Origin: Lichina pygmaea
Taxonomy: Eukaryota; Ascomycota; Lichinomycetes; Lichinales; Lichinaceae
DNA length: 64,000 nt
Direction of reading: 5' to 3'
Assembly (NCBI GenBank): GCA_963422465.1
Contig: OY730173.1
Span: forward strand, 558,001 to 622,000
A program made the position numbers and the translations under genes. Positions 1-10,966 of this stretch are shown here, one piece after another; positions within the stretch are counted from its first letter, which is position 1, and each line of letters begins with the position of its first letter. The notes beneath the pieces were generated by a model. The model was not told the DNA's origin. It saw nothing but the letters and a program-made list of their open reading frames with translations, and made no database searches.

Positions 1-968
1 TTTCCCTTTCTCCTCGTCCGTGGTCCCTCTCGCAAGGGTGGTGGCCACGGTCAATCTGTACAGTACGGTACGGTACGCAATACCCCAATAAACCAGACAT
101 TACACACATACGTGAGCTTGAGCGTGAGCTTGAGCGTGAGCTTGAGCGTGAGCTTGAGATTGAGCTCGTCACATGGGGGGCAAATTTCAACCCTCCAGAG
201 CTGTAGCAAGTATGCAAGTACATCGAATAATCTGGCTGTAGAACACAGACTACGTACGGCCCCTTGTTCGTCGTGAAACTGTTTCTCTCACAAGAATGTA
301 CTCATCACGAAACCTGATCATCGTTGGAATCATGGGTGAAATGCCGTGGAAAATATCAATGATGTACAGTATGTGTGTGCTGATTGCACCAGAGGACCAG
401 TGAGACTATTGACACTGGTGAGACCAGTGAGGCCGGTGATACTGGTGAGGTCGGTGAGGCTAGTAAGGCCAGTGAGGAAACTCAATCTACGTAATCGGAC
501 AGAACATGGATGATACAACCCTTGGGGAGTGTCTGAGCCTTGGGGAAGAAGAAGTGCGATACTTGGGAGAGAGAAGCGCCGTGATTGGAAACAAGCGTGA
601 TATGCTGCTTTGAGGTTCAAGCAACTAGAGGAAGAAAAAGAAATAGATAAACGCCCCCCCCTCCCCCCCCTGATGTGATTCCACTTGGGAACTTGCAAAC
701 TTGAGTACTTGCGCATCTGCGTATCTGAGCACTTGCGCGCTACTGTAGCGGGAAGAGAAAGGACGGACTAAGTTGCAACGCAACGGACGGACTGGTCACG
801 ACGCAACGAACGGAGAACTGGGAAAGGCTTTGCGTCACGTATATGAGGTAGTCTGTCTGAATGCGTTGGTCTTCCTTCTGCAGGTTGCAGATGGGAGAGG
901 ATCACGTAGATGGGAGGCAAAGAGTACTGGAGGACTGTGGAGAGGGGGATGAAGAGAAGTATGGATAT

Positions 969-1061
<93 letters not shown>

Positions 1062-1218
1062 TGTGAGTGTGTGTGTGTGTGTGTGTACAGAGTGATAAAA
1101 TAGCAGGTTCAGGCTTGGACGTGGCCATGGCCCGCCTTGATCATGTCGAGAAGGAGGAGTACCGTACCTACGTATCCTCGATCTTGCAACGGTCGTGATC
1201 AAGACGCGACTCGTCGTG
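1..1218. other. Left-edge intergenic region with simple repeats
   Basis: I see no credible gene here. The stretch holds a 12-bp tandem repeat (unit GTGAGCTTGAGC, about four copies, 111-159), a degenerate 9-bp minisatellite around 400-480 based on GGTGAGGCC, C-rich runs near 653-670, and a long GA tract followed by a GT tract. The open frames present are low-complexity translations of these repeats. It lies downstream of the MSP1 gene, so it probably contains that gene's 3' UTR. Confidence 0.6.
969..1084. repeat. (GA)n microsatellite followed by (GT)n
   Basis: About 90 bp of uninterrupted GA dinucleotides run to 1058, followed after a few bases by a short GT tract. It lies in the 3' flank of MSP1, outside coding sequence. 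Length is probably polymorphic between strains. Confidence 0.95.
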
Positions 1219-2687
1219 TCACCGTCGGCTCGATTGAGAGTCGCGGCTCTCGGGGACGTCATCGTCGACATCGTCAGCGCCGTCAGTGGGGTCGGCGCCC
1301 TCAGTGCCTTTAGTAAGACTCCTCCCGTTGTGTTGCGCAAAGAAATCGTCTGTGTGGACGCCTCTAACACTCTCAATGTCTATGCTGACAGAGCCGATCC
1401 CCTGTCCCACCTTTCTCCGCTCACGGATGAACTCGCGCACCGGGACCATGGCCGCTTCTCGGCATGCCTCTTTGATGTCACTCCCAGACAGGCCCGCGGT
1501 AGCGCGGACGATGGCCTCGGTATCAAAGCGTTCGTCGTCGACTTTGGTCTCCCGCAGGATCAGATTCAGTATGCGACGCCGTTGGGACGCCGACGGGAGG
1601 AAGACGGGGAACTTTTTAGGCATGCGGCGAAGAATGGCTTCGTCGATATCTTGGATGCGGTTTGTTGCGCCCAGGATCATGATCTGTTCCGACTCGCCCG
1701 TTGTCTTTGACGACGTGAGACCGTCCCAGTGTGTCATGAACCTAGTCCGAGAACACCGTGTCAGGTTGCCGGCCGGCATGCTCAGACCGCCGGCGGTTCG
1801 AGCGGAAGAGGATGACGTACTCGGCTTTGACCATGCCGCTAGCTTCATGTTCGCCGCTTCTTCGGGTTCCCAGCACGGCGTCAATCTCGTCGATAAAGAC
1901 AATGCTTGGTTGCAACTTCCTTGCCAGAGAGAAGACAGCGTTCACCATCTTGTTGGAATCGCCGTACCATTTCTCCGTCAAAGTCGAGATGTGTAGGTTG
2001 ATGAAGCAGGCCCCACTTTCGTGCGCCAACGCCTTGGCCAGCATCGTCTTGCCACATCCAGGCGGCCCATATAGGAGAACTCCTGATGGTGCGGAGAGTA
2101 AGGAGGAGCTGTAGGAATACAGATGTGGAAGCGTTAGCGGGTAGATGACGGATTCCTTGAGCTCTTCGATAATTTCATCCAGACCGCCGATATCTGCACA
2201 AGCAACAAACTGTCAGGAGTCTGTCGTATCGACCACGGCGGCCCGACGGGACAGATGGCACACCTTCGAAGGTCACAGGTATATCCTCTGGAGCCACTAC
2301 CTCCATCGCAACAGCTTGTTCGTACTGACTCAGCTTCAATTCTTCCTTTTTCGGTCGTCTTCTCTGGCTGTGCCTTCGCTCGCCGCCTCCTTCGCTGCTG
2401 CCTCTAGAGCCATCACGTCGTGTCGGGCTCGAATCCAGCAGTCCCTTGTCTCCCAGCCTGCGCAGCACCGCCGCGGACTTTTGCCGGGCGTCATCGCTCT
2501 CCCTTCGATCTGGATCCAATCGAGATACGATATATCGGATGAGGTAGTACGTGGAGACTTGCTAAAGGGACGAGCCGAGGTTAGCTGCCCGACGTCCAGA
2601 GCGAGAGCTGCGCATGTAACCTACGGCGGCAGCAACCAGGATGATATCCTGCAGGATCTGTAGCCTGCGTCCAGGACCGCTTGACAT
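1219..2687 (-). CDS. MSP1: MSP1-type mitochondrial outer-membrane AAA ATPase
   Basis: Msp1/ATAD1 extracts mislocalised tail-anchored proteins from the outer mitochondrial membrane. I join four exons: 2687-2625, 2561-2264, 2193-1821, 1741-1219, giving 418 aa. Introns of 63, 70 and 79 nt have GT..AG ends, and the first has a GCTAAC branch-like site. The N-terminus (residues ~9-30) is a hydrophobic membrane anchor ending in TYYLIRYIV, followed by a charged Arg/Ser-rich linker. The AAA domain starts with DIGGLDEI, then Walker A GPPGCGKT (~161-168), Walker B VFIDEID, the family segment KAEFMTHWDG spanning intron 3, sensor motif ATNR and RRMPKKF. The C-terminal tail is acidic. The start was chosen because only it yields the anchor in frame with exon 2. 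Length agrees with other fungal Msp1. Its promoter is shared with the divergent DUF7719-like gene. Confidence 0.9.
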
Positions 2688-3068
2688 GTTGAATCAGAAG
2701 TGACCAAGTCGGAAGATGTGGAGATTCAATAGGACATGTCGTGACTGGAAAGACTGAAGTTGATTTCAGCCGGGAACCATTGCCCAGTATCACGTGACAC
2801 TAACATCTCAGCTGATCTGCTCAGTGGAGCAGGAGGTGGCAGAATAAGTGGAGGATTTACCGCCTCAAACATGTACTTTCGAAAGTCGATCCTCTGCGAT
2901 GTCCGACGATAGAGTGCAAGTCGTCAACTTCTGCCATACCCGTGCCGAAGGAGGGATGTTGTCCCGACCGTAAGGGGCTAACGTACGTATATACTTCGTA
3001 CCAGTCGCAACTCCTCGGCGCCTGTCCTGTACGAGTATTCCATACATCGCCACAGAAGAACTTGAGCA
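2688..3068. promoter_or_regulatory. Divergent intergenic promoter, MSP1 / DUF7719-like gene
   Basis: This 381-bp gap separates two start codons pointing away from each other, so it must carry both promoters. A CACGTGAC element (E-box core) lies at 2791-2798. I see no other clear regulatory element. Confidence 0.5.
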
Positions 3069-4353
3069 ATGGCACGCTCCACTTCGGCAAGCACGGCGCG
3101 CAAGCGCAATCAAACCGCAGGGTCCAACGGGGATGGAGCACACCCGTCTATCCCTCGCTCGCAGCCGAAGCGCAGACAGGACGCAGGCCACGACGGCGTA
3201 CCAGTACCCACGTTGCTACAGTTTGCGCAAGACCACTTGCAGCAGCAAGAGCCAGCATCATCGACCGCATCCTCCTTAGACGGACGACAATTCGACAAAG
3301 GCTCCTTGTCAGTCATGACGTTCGACCAAGGGTCGTGGAAGACGCAAGGCGCGCAGGAAGAAACGACAGCGGAAGAAGCACGCAGAGCAAGCCAACCAAC
3401 GCAGGACGACAACGACGACGACGAAGAGGAGAAGATGTTCTCGGCCGTGGAACATGCTTTGTTCACCGCGGCGAGTCTGTCCATGCTGCATTTCACCCTC
3501 GATCTCCTCGTGCGGCATCAGTACGCCCAAGAGATTGATTGGTCCGAGATGCGCTGGAAGACCGTGAAGGCGTTTCCCGGTACGATATAGATTTTCTTAC
3601 TGTCTGTGAGGTTTACGCAGTGGTTTTTTTTTCCGATATGCTCTTCTTCTTTTTTCTTTCTCCTCTCTTATCAGGCGTGGATATGATCTTGCCCTGGACA
3701 AGACATGATAGATTTTCCTACTGGGTTTGGGCTGTTCATGACCGATTTTCCGCGCATGCAAGGTCCCATGTCCGTCTAGCTGTGTTCTCTCAGCTGGCGT
3801 ACGATCCATCTCATTTTCGACTCCCCGGCCCAAGCAAGACCCCTACAACCATGCCTTATCAGCCAGCTCCCCACTTCTTTTTCTCCTCTTGGTTTTGCCA
3901 TAATCTCGAGAAGAGTGTCGTTTCAAAAGGTTACCACCATAGAAACCGCCCTCAAGTCCAGCGATCTAAGAAACCTTGAACGAAACAGTCATATTCCTAC
4001 TCGTCCTTCTTACGACCTACATCCAACGACGTCCCTCGCCCCGATCCGTCCCTCAACGTCCACCCCACTCCCTCTCCCTCTCATCCTCTTCCTCATCCTC
4101 ATTCTCTTTCCCTTCCTCTTCTTCTCCCATCTCAGGACTCGTACAAATGTTCTTCTTCGCGCTCTCGCTAGGAGCCGGCTGTTATCTCGTGCACGCCACC
4201 AACGTCCAAGGCTATTTCGCCGTCATGAAACGCGCGCCGCCCCTCGGCACGCTCTGGGTCTGGAGCGTCATCGAGCTCAGGTTGGCTTGGGCCGTCGCGA
4301 GCGTGCTCGGTACCGGCGTTTGGTTCTGGTGGGGTGGATATTCAATATTTTGA
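3069..4353 (+). CDS. DUF7719-like fungal membrane protein
   Basis: Exon 1 (3069-3579) encodes a hydrophilic, Gln/Ser/Asp-rich N-terminus and then a segment ending RWKTVKAFP that begins the conserved region (EHALFTAASLSMLHFTLDLLV looks membrane-spanning). A 409-nt intron (3580-3988) joins in frame to VIFLLVLLTTYIQ. The C-terminus, MFFFALSLGAGCYLVH, RAPPLGTLWVWSVIEL and WFWWGGYSIF, gives further hydrophobic segments and resembles the uncharacterised fungal DUF7719 family. Function is unknown. Between about 4020 and 4136 the frame is a Ser/Pro stretch that looks like a polypyrimidine tract ending in TCTCAG, so a second intron there is likely; I could not fix its donor. It is divergent from MSP1. 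Confidence 0.75.
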
Positions 4354-5596
4354 TTCCCGGGCCTTCTGAGGCGGGCGAGTTGGGTTGACTGGGTTGATTG
4401 GGTTGACTGGCGTGGCCGGTGAGTACTGAATAGGCTACTTATCCGACCTCGTAGCTACTCGCTGGACCTTTATCTGGCTTCCGAAAATGTCCACTTGCTG
4501 CATCTGCCGACTGTCCGTCACAGCCCGATCATGGTTCCAGCCAGATCATGAGCGTGACGAGCATCGCCATGGCTGTCTCTACTTGCAAGAGCGGCTGTTC
4601 AGTCAGCACTGCCCCTTGCACTGGCCGCGACACGCCGGTCTTATCCACCCTGTACTACGCAGGAAGAACAGAATACTTGAGTAGAAGGAGACGAGCAGTT
4701 GGCGTCGACCAGTGAAATAGAGCCAGTGGACCTCCCACCTCCATTCCCTTCAAGAAAGCTAGGTAACGGTCCACAGAAGTGCCTTGTCCATACAACGATG
4801 TGCTACGATATGATGTAATATGACATGACGTGGTGAATGAACACAGACAAGACAGGCATCAAGCCAGAAGTGAATCGGATAAAACAAAAGTACAGCGGAC
4901 GGACCCACACACAGAGATTCTCGCTCAAGACAATTAGATAGTTGAATTTGGGAGGGGGAGCCCCACTGCTCACGGCAGAACCATCCTTCGTCGACAGGTG
5001 CTAGCTCAGCAGCGTACTATCTCCCGTACAACGGTACAGATGTAGCCTCGTTTGACATGATAGCTCCGGCATGGAAGAGGACGATATAGATGCTGAGAGA
5101 GATGGGAGATGATGACAGATGGTTGGTCAACACCAACACAGATCCAGCTCAGAGACCAGCCCTTTCCAGAGCAAGCTAGGAGAATTGTAGGCATACTCTC
5201 GAGATTTTAGCTTTTGCCTTTCCTCTCCGCCCTCGTCCCCCTCTCGCTCTTTCTGGGCATGTCCCTTTATGCATGCCGGCACGAGGCAATAAACACCACT
5301 AAATCATAGCCCAAGTCTGAAGCGGGGGAAAGCAAAACTGCGACTGCAGATGTGAGAGTGAAACATCTGCTTCATAGAAAGATAGACTTTTCGTGCCCGG
5401 AAGGCCTGCCTGCCGTGGCGACGGTTGCAAACACCGAATCGTGTGGTCAGAATAGAGTATAAGATGGATATGACGAAAGTGAAGACGAGCAAGGATATGG
5501 ACGCGGGTGTGGAGTTCCCAGGTCCGCCGATAGGACTGCCAGGTCGCTTCCCCACCGTCACATGTTCAAGGTCGACGGTCGGTCGCTTCGACGTTC
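4354..5596. other. Intergenic region, no gene seen
   Basis: This 1.24-kb gap lies between the ends of two convergent genes (DUF7719-like on +, arrestin on -) and presumably includes both 3' UTRs. Short open frames here have no recognisable motif, no plausible introns and no family resemblance. I see no repeat element. Confidence 0.6.
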
Positions 5597-6961
5597 TTAG
5601 AATTCCAAATTGCCAAGGTAATCCTCGATGTGAGTGTAGTGCGGTGGCGACGGTGGCACGTCCGTGTACATCGGTGGCTGCTCCTGGTCCCACGAGATGC
5701 CGAGGCCACGGTGGGCCGTGACGATGACCTTGAAGATCATGCGCAGCACGCGTGCGGCGCCGGTGGGTGTGATGAGCTTGGTGTTCCTGTTTGGACAAAA
5801 GTCCTCGGAGACGAGCAGCTCGAGAACAAAGTTGTGCGTGACGGCGGTGACGGCGGTGCCGGCGGTGCCGGCGGCCGACTCGACGTCGCAGACCTGGTTC
5901 GCGTCCGGGTTGATGGCGGCCTGGAACGCCATCTTGATCTGGCCGTCGACGGCCATGTCGGCGCTGGCGTGACCGTCGTAGTCGGTCTTCCAGCCGGATC
6001 GCATCTCACGGTATCCGATGATGCGGGTGTCCTGGTGCAGCACGCCCTTGCCGCCGCCGCCGACCTTGTGCGCGTGCTTGGCGCAGGCCGACGACATCGT
6101 CTTGACGTGCTGGTCGATGCGCCACTTCATCTTGCGTAGTCGCCAGCGCGTCTGAGTCTCCCTGCCCCGGGCGACGATGCAGTCGAGCCTGAGCCGCACG
6201 GGGAACTCGCCGATGGGATATATCACGGAGGGCAAGACGACGTGCGCGATCACGTTCGTGGGCGGGAAGGTCCTCGTCGAGAACCGGTCGTTGCCGGGGG
6301 GCAGGGCGCGCTGCACCGACAACGGCCGCTCGAGACGCAGCCGCGGTCGGTCCGCGACGTCCGCGCTCGCCGACAGCCTGTAGCCGATGGCGGCCAGTTT
6401 GCAGGCGGACGTGGCCGGCAGATGGCCAGGCAGAAGGTAGCTGAACGGGAACGGGTGCGCGCCCTCCTTGAGCGTCGTCGGCTCCTTGAGGAGCTCGATG
6501 CGGAGGAGATCGCTGAGCGTGGTGGCACAGTCCGGACAGTCCTTCCGCACGGGCTTCTTGGTGGTCGAGAAGGCCTGCAGGACGACGCCGATGCCGTCCA
6601 GGCGCAGGCCGCGCTCGTTGACCGTCACGATCAGCTGGCCCGACAGCAGTGCGCCCGTCGAAGTGGCCGGAGGGCCGTACAAGACCAGGGGCGGCGATTC
6701 GATGACGATCTCCAAGCCGACAGGGCACGGCGCCGCCGCGGCCGGCCTGTTCGACAGCGCAGACTTTCCAAACCACAAGATGTTGTGCTCGCGTTCGGCC
6801 GAGCCCCGACGGATCAAGTTCATACCTGAATGCGACTCCAGCGCCTTCCAGGGGCCCCGGGCAGAACACGATCGACCAAGAGTCAACGAGGGCGGGACGA
6901 CGCCGGGCATAGCGACGGGCGAGCTCAGCGCGTCAGCGACGGTGCAAGTCCGAATCGACAC
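5597..6961 (-). CDS. LDB19/ART1-type alpha-arrestin, Rsp5 adaptor
   Basis: Alpha-arrestins of the Ldb19/Art1 group recruit the HECT ligase Rsp5 to plasma-membrane transporters for ubiquitination and endocytosis. The open frame is 454 aa. The arrestin-N part begins at LEIVIESPPLVLYGPP (~82-97), with STGALLSGQL, a CPDC pair, LKEGAHPFPFSYLLPGHLPA and RPLSVQRALPPGNDR; the second sheet has FPPTNVIAHVVLPSVIYPIG and TQTRWRLRKMKWRID. The C-terminus carries two PPxY motifs, PPMY and PPHY, the expected WW-domain ligands. The first ~75 residues are poorly conserved. A GTATGA donor near 6823 and a GGAAAG acceptor about 70 nt on suggest an intron there, so the N-terminus is uncertain. Confidence 0.85.
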   Translation of the reverse strand: MSIRTCTVADALSSPVAMPGVVPPSLTLGRSCSARGPWKALESHSGMNLIRRGSAEREHNILWFGKSALSNRPAAAAPCPVGLEIVIESPPLVLYGPPATSTGALLSGQLIVTVNERGLRLDGIGVVLQAFSTTKKPVRKDCPDCATTLSDLLRIELLKEPTTLKEGAHPFPFSYLLPGHLPATSACKLAAIGYRLSASADVADRPRLRLERPLSVQRALPPGNDRFSTRTFPPTNVIAHVVLPSVIYPIGEFPVRLRLDCIVARGRETQTRWRLRKMKWRIDQHVKTMSSACAKHAHKVGGGGKGVLHQDTRIIGYREMRSGWKTDYDGHASADMAVDGQIKMAFQAAINPDANQVCDVESAAGTAGTAVTAVTHNFVLELLVSEDFCPNRNTKLITPTGAARVLRMIFKVIVTAHRGLGISWDQEQPPMYTDVPPSPPHYTHIEDYLGNLEF

Positions 6962-7643
6962 TCGACCGGGAGTGCCGTCGTCGTTCGTGTGACGACTGTA
7001 GAGGCTGTCTACGATACCTTCTCCCTCAAGGTACTGGCGTCCATGATATGTGTCCCTTGCAAGGCGGAGGGCGAACAGCTCTGATGGTGGGACGGATCGG
7101 CGTCAAGGCAAGACGGCACTTCGGCTGCTCCGAGATAGGACGAGACGCGGTCGAGAGGCTCGCAGATGTCGATGGCGACGACGAAGCCGGTGGGGGATGA
7201 GGGGCCGAGGCGAGCCGAGGCGTCCTGTGGCGGACGACGGTAAGGGCGACGACGAGAAGCGACGCTTCCAAGCCGAGTCGCCGGCTCGAGAGCCGCGCAC
7301 TTATACTTTTCCGTCATCGTCGTGTGAGAGACGAGAAGATCAGAACACGAACAATCCTCGCTCTCTTATCTGCTTGTGGGAAATTGGCGATATGTCAGGG
7401 CACGAGGCTCAATCTAAAGGTGCGATCGGCCCCGGCAACAAACATTCAGCGCTCATCGTCAACCCCACTTGCACGTCGCGCTCGCCCTAGCCCGGGTCGC
7501 CGTTTGCCTCCTGTCCCTTCGCTCGTACCCTCATGGGCGTCCGTGGTGTCTTCTACCCCACGTCCTCCTTCCTTCCCTTGGCTACCGGAAAAGAGGAGCT
7601 AACTCGCCCGTGTGTGTCTCTCTCTCTCTCGATAGAGCTGCCG
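6962..7643. other. Divergent intergenic region, arrestin / NDUFB7
   Basis: This 682-bp interval holds the promoters and 5' leaders of two divergent genes. A CT-rich run ending CGATAG just before the NDUFB7 start (about 7620-7635) looks like an intron acceptor, so a non-coding or very short first exon of NDUFB7 could lie upstream. Open frames on both strands here show no family motif. Confidence 0.5.
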
Positions 7644-8024
7644 ATGTCGGCGCCGAAGGTGTCACGACAAGAGATGGCCGAAGCCCGAGTGCCCTTGGCG
7701 TACCGTGACAGTTGCGCGCATCTGCTGATCCCGCTCAATCGCTGCCGGTTCGAGAACTACTATCTGACTTGGAGATGCCAGGTACGCGAGTGCCTACCCT
7801 GTCTACGGTCACTCTCTGCTTCCCTCTACTCGGCCGTCTTGTCTCTATCCGCCGAGGCTGCTGCTTCGTCTCTTTGGATGACTTGCTGATTGTCTGTCGT
7901 ACTTTGTGGGGCTTTACAGGACGAGCGTCACTCGTACGAGAAGTGCCAGTACGAAGAATTCAAGATACGCGTGGCCAAGATGGACGAGCTCAGGGCTGCA
8001 AAGGGGGGTGTCCGAAGCAATTAA
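7644..8024 (+). CDS. NDUFB7: NDUFB7 / B18 subunit of respiratory complex I
   Basis: This is an accessory subunit of NADH:ubiquinone oxidoreductase on the intermembrane-space side of the membrane arm. Two exons, 7644-7781 and 7920-8024, with a 138-nt GT..AG intron, give 80 aa. The twin CX9C disulfide motif is complete: C-AHLLIPLNR-C in exon 1, and C-QDERHSYEK-C spanning the splice junction, which confirms the intron. The family signature YRDSCAHLLIPLNRCR precedes the first pair, and KMDELRAAKGG ends the protein. Such proteins are usually imported by the Mia40 relay without a cleavable presequence. The size fits fungal homologues. The ATG used gives a normal short N-terminus; an upstream coding exon cannot be excluded. 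Confidence 0.9.
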
Positions 8025-9164
8025 GTGCCTGGGGATGCGCTTGCGAGCTGCTTGCGAGTTCGTCGGGATGGCCTGCTTGATGTTGTACTACACGGCGAAG
8101 CATAGCTACAAGATCTCACAGCGTTGCCGGCTGCCTTGTTGATATCCGGCCCGGGGGTAGGCCCGAGGTGCCAGACGCTATGGTGTTTGGTGTCTCGCTG
8201 TACAGTACAAGTGAAGCCAAGTCCTCTCTTGATCTTCATCCCATCTAGATCTCGTTTTACCAATACCGTACAGCGTATTCGATGTCCTGCCTCATAATCA
8301 TATTCAAACTCCGCCGACCCAGAAACCAGAGTAGCTTGTACCGGTATAAGTACTTGCAGAACCATTCTCAGGCCGAGAAATCCTACTGTGTGATTCACAC
8401 TTGATTCTAGCATGACATGGCACTACTCAGTGGAGTCTCAAACACCTAGGCTTTGCGAGCACAAGGGTATCTACATTCCTGTGATGAGTAGCGATACTTC
8501 CCAACATACAACAGAGTTGGTTGGATAGGTGCACAATCTTTCAGCCGAAGCGTCATTTCAAGGGAGTTGACCGTTCGACAATGCATCTTCGGCCTTGGTT
8601 TAGCGCATTGCAGCCTCACCTGTCTCACTGTATGGCGGACTAGGCCAGCCTTTCTGAGCCACAGGGGTATCGTGAGGCTGAGAGTGGCCCAGTGGAGAGA
8701 GGAGGACGGTATGAACAGTTCACCAAGCAGTTTCTACTTCATCTTGCTACATACAGGACTCCTGAGATCCAGGCGAATCGATTTGAAAGATCGACAGCAA
8801 CGAGAATATGGACGTAGACATCATGGACCCTCAGCGAGCTCCTCTGCAATGAAAGAAGAACTCATCTGACACTGTTCCGGCCGTAGGCCGCAGGCTAGGT
8901 GGCTTAGTCAGCCAAGATAGCTTAGTCGGGCGGGGCCATATAGCCCTGAGCCCTCGAGCGCCTCAATCTAGCGGACTTCTTCCCCCTCTCGATAGGCCGA
9001 CGCCTTGTAGATACTTGCAGCTGGGGTCCGCCGACGATCATTGAGGGAGTCGAGAAACTTGAGGCCTATACGAGCGTGACGCTGCGGCGGGACCTGCTGA
9101 TTTAGTATGCTGACTAAGCGCGTGCTCATGAGCTTACGTTACGTAGCCTTCCGATCGTAGATTG
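8025..9164. other. Intergenic region with a likely LTR relic
   Basis: No gene is visible. 8025-8870 is moderately AT-rich and without motif. From about 8875 to 9120 there is a GC-rich segment whose first part matches, with many C/T differences, an AT-rich segment at 37786-37910 (listed separately). Confidence 0.5.
8875..9120. mobile_element. LTR-like relic, GC-rich copy
   Basis: The segment begins TGTTCCGG and contains GGCTTAGTCAGCC and a CCATATAGCCCTGAG block. The same order of blocks occurs at 37786-37910 in an AT-rich version. The TGTT start and dispersed nature suggest the LTR of a retrotransposon (fossil). I cannot find the far end or a target duplication, so the family is open. Confidence 0.4.
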
Positions 9165-9394
9165 GACCACGTCGCAGGTCGTGACGTCAGTACCTAAAAA
9201 GCTTACAGGGGCCTGTGAATGGCCCCTGAAAGAGACCCTTGTATTACTCAGCGACCGGGGAAAGGGTTTACCCCACCCCGTTGACGTCATATGCTGCGGG
9301 GCATGTCTATTTGACCCCACCTCACTTCTTGCGGAAGGCCTCTTCTCTGCATTGCCCGTTGATCATCGACATCAACCCAGAAACAGAAGTCATC
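9165..9394 (+). promoter_or_regulatory. Upstream region with two CRE palindromes and an inverted repeat
   Basis: Two perfect CRE palindromes, TGACGTCA, lie at 9182-9189 and 9282-9289, about 205 and 105 bp before the start codon of the next gene. Between them is a perfect 7-bp inverted repeat, AGGGGCC / GGCCCCT with a 7-bp spacer (9207-9227), whose arms each contain the AGGGG stress-element core. CRE sites are bound by Atf1/CREB-type bZIP factors in fungi. Stress or developmental control of the downstream gene is inferred. Confidence 0.6.
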
Positions 9395-10966
9395 ATGGAA
9401 TCCATCACCAATGCAGCCAGTGCCGCGACCCGGGCTGTTTTTGGAGATAAACACGACGCGACAAACGTGTCTGGGCAGCAGTCGGGCAGTGAGCCCATCT
9501 CCGGAGTCACCGGTCCCGGGAAGCCCACGGAGCCGTACGATGCAGGTAATGCTGAAGGTGCCAATCGTCCCTACTCTATAATCCAGCACGCAAACATATG
9601 GTAATTTCCTGATAGAGAATCGACCCAAGTCGGACGCCATCGGTGGGCCCACGTACCAGCAGGAAGACACAGGCCGTCTCTCCCATGGAAGTAGTAGCCC
9701 ACACGCTTCAGATGCCACCAAGGGGAATGTCCCGACACACGACAGCTCTGTTGGATCTTCGGGGTATGATGCACGTGCTACTGGCGACCTGGACCCTAGA
9801 ACCGTGACCGACGCTGGTCTGTCGCCGAACACCACCGGCGACACCACTTCCGGCATCTTAGAGCCCTCAGACAAGCTGCGCGCTCCAGAAGAATCCTCCG
9901 GTCGCAGGTTATCTCTACTTGAGATCGGAGAAGCAGCAGACGAGCCTGGTTTTTCGAGGACGAGCGGAGAAACCCTCCAGCAGCCCCATTCCACGGCCAC
10001 GCCAGACTCAGCCGACACGCTGAAAGCCTCGGGAGAAACGTCGGGTCGCAGGCCGTCTCTACTGGAGATTGGAGAAGAAGCAGACAGACCCGGCTACTCG
10101 CAACGCGTGCCCGGCCAATACGACTCAGACACCCGCCCGTCGGGCGGAGTCGCAGAGGGTGGTCAGCCGCAAGGTGTTAACCTGACCGGCCAGGTTCCCC
10201 TGGAGCAGCAGCGAGACGGCACTTCGACCGGCTTCCACAGGAACCCGGGCCTCGACATCCACCATCCAAGTTCGGCAAACGAGCCGCCGGTCCCGGACAG
10301 AGGCCAGAGCCGGGCGCCGGTTGGAGGGTTTGGAGCCGTCGAGCCATCGGTCGGCGCTCATCCGACGAGCGGCCAGGAGCCGTTACAGGAACACCAAGGC
10401 GCCAACCGGCCGGGCGAGCAGCCGTCCGAGGAGGCCGTCGACGCGCTGCGTCGACGCAACGACGAAACGGATGAAGTCGTCAGCTCGCAGAATTACTCGT
10501 CGTTGATGCCAGAAGACTCGACGGCGTCGGAGCGTCGAGGTTCGACAACCGAAGCGAAACCGTGGCCGGAGAGGGGCACGGGCGAGAAGTGGGTCAAGAC
10601 ATCTGGATTCGCGGCCCAGGGAGGAGATTTTGACGCCGCTGCTCCCGGAGCGGGCAAGGAAGCTGATCGTAAGCTTTTCCACGGCCCGTTGCTCCTCACT
10701 CGTTCATCTCTCCCTTCCTCCTACACCATGAACCCTTTGGTCTTTTATCGAGGCCGTGAAAGGGGATGATGAAAAAGGCAGTCCGCTGATGATACCCATC
10801 CAACCCGTTGGAAAACGCAGGTCTCGTCGAGAAAACGGGTACCAGCCTCACGCCGCCACACAGTGAAGCGCACGGGCACGGCCACATGCTGGGCCATCGG
10901 ACCGACCAAGGATCCGGCGGTCTGGGCGACAAGATCAAGGAGAAGCTGCACATCGGTGGTCATTGA
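9395..10966 (+). CDS. Unknown hydrophilic protein with SLLEIGE repeats and KEKLHIG tail
   Basis: Three exons, 9395-9545, 9616-10668 and 10821-10966, joined by GT..AG introns of 70 and 152 nt with consistent phases, give 449 aa. I do not recognise a functional domain. The N-terminus (MESITNAASAATRAVFGD, EPISGVTGPG, PYDAGN) and the C-terminus (GLGDKIKEKLHIGGH) resemble a class of uncharacterised ascomycete proteins. Two near-identical internal motifs, SGRRLSLLEIGEAADEPGFS and SGRRPSLLEIGEEADRPGYS, lie about 40 residues apart; the rest is Gly/Pro/Ser/Glu-rich and probably disordered. There is no signal peptide or membrane segment. With CRE-type sites upstream, a stress-related or conidial role is possible but unproven. 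Confidence 0.8.

Noticed and set aside
330-716. 128-codon reverse frame with LTSLTDLTSITGLTGL repeats
   Set aside because: It is produced by the 9-bp minisatellite; flanking residues show no conserved pattern.
768-1376. Long Ser/Leu or Glu/Arg repeat frames over the GA tract
   Set aside because: They are translations of a dinucleotide repeat and have no independent support.
4487-4684. 65-codon Cys/His-containing frame
   Set aside because: No recognisable finger spacing, no splice partners, and a position in a convergent 3' region.
6006-6869. Alternative frames over the arrestin gene on both strands
   Set aside because: Composition is Arg/Ala/Pro-biased without family motifs, while the chosen frame shows a complete LDB19-type arrestin with PPxY motifs.
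7009-7317. 102-codon reverse frame between the arrestin and NDUFB7
   Set aside because: It overlaps the divergent promoter, has no motif, and competing frames of similar length exist in the same GC-rich DNA.
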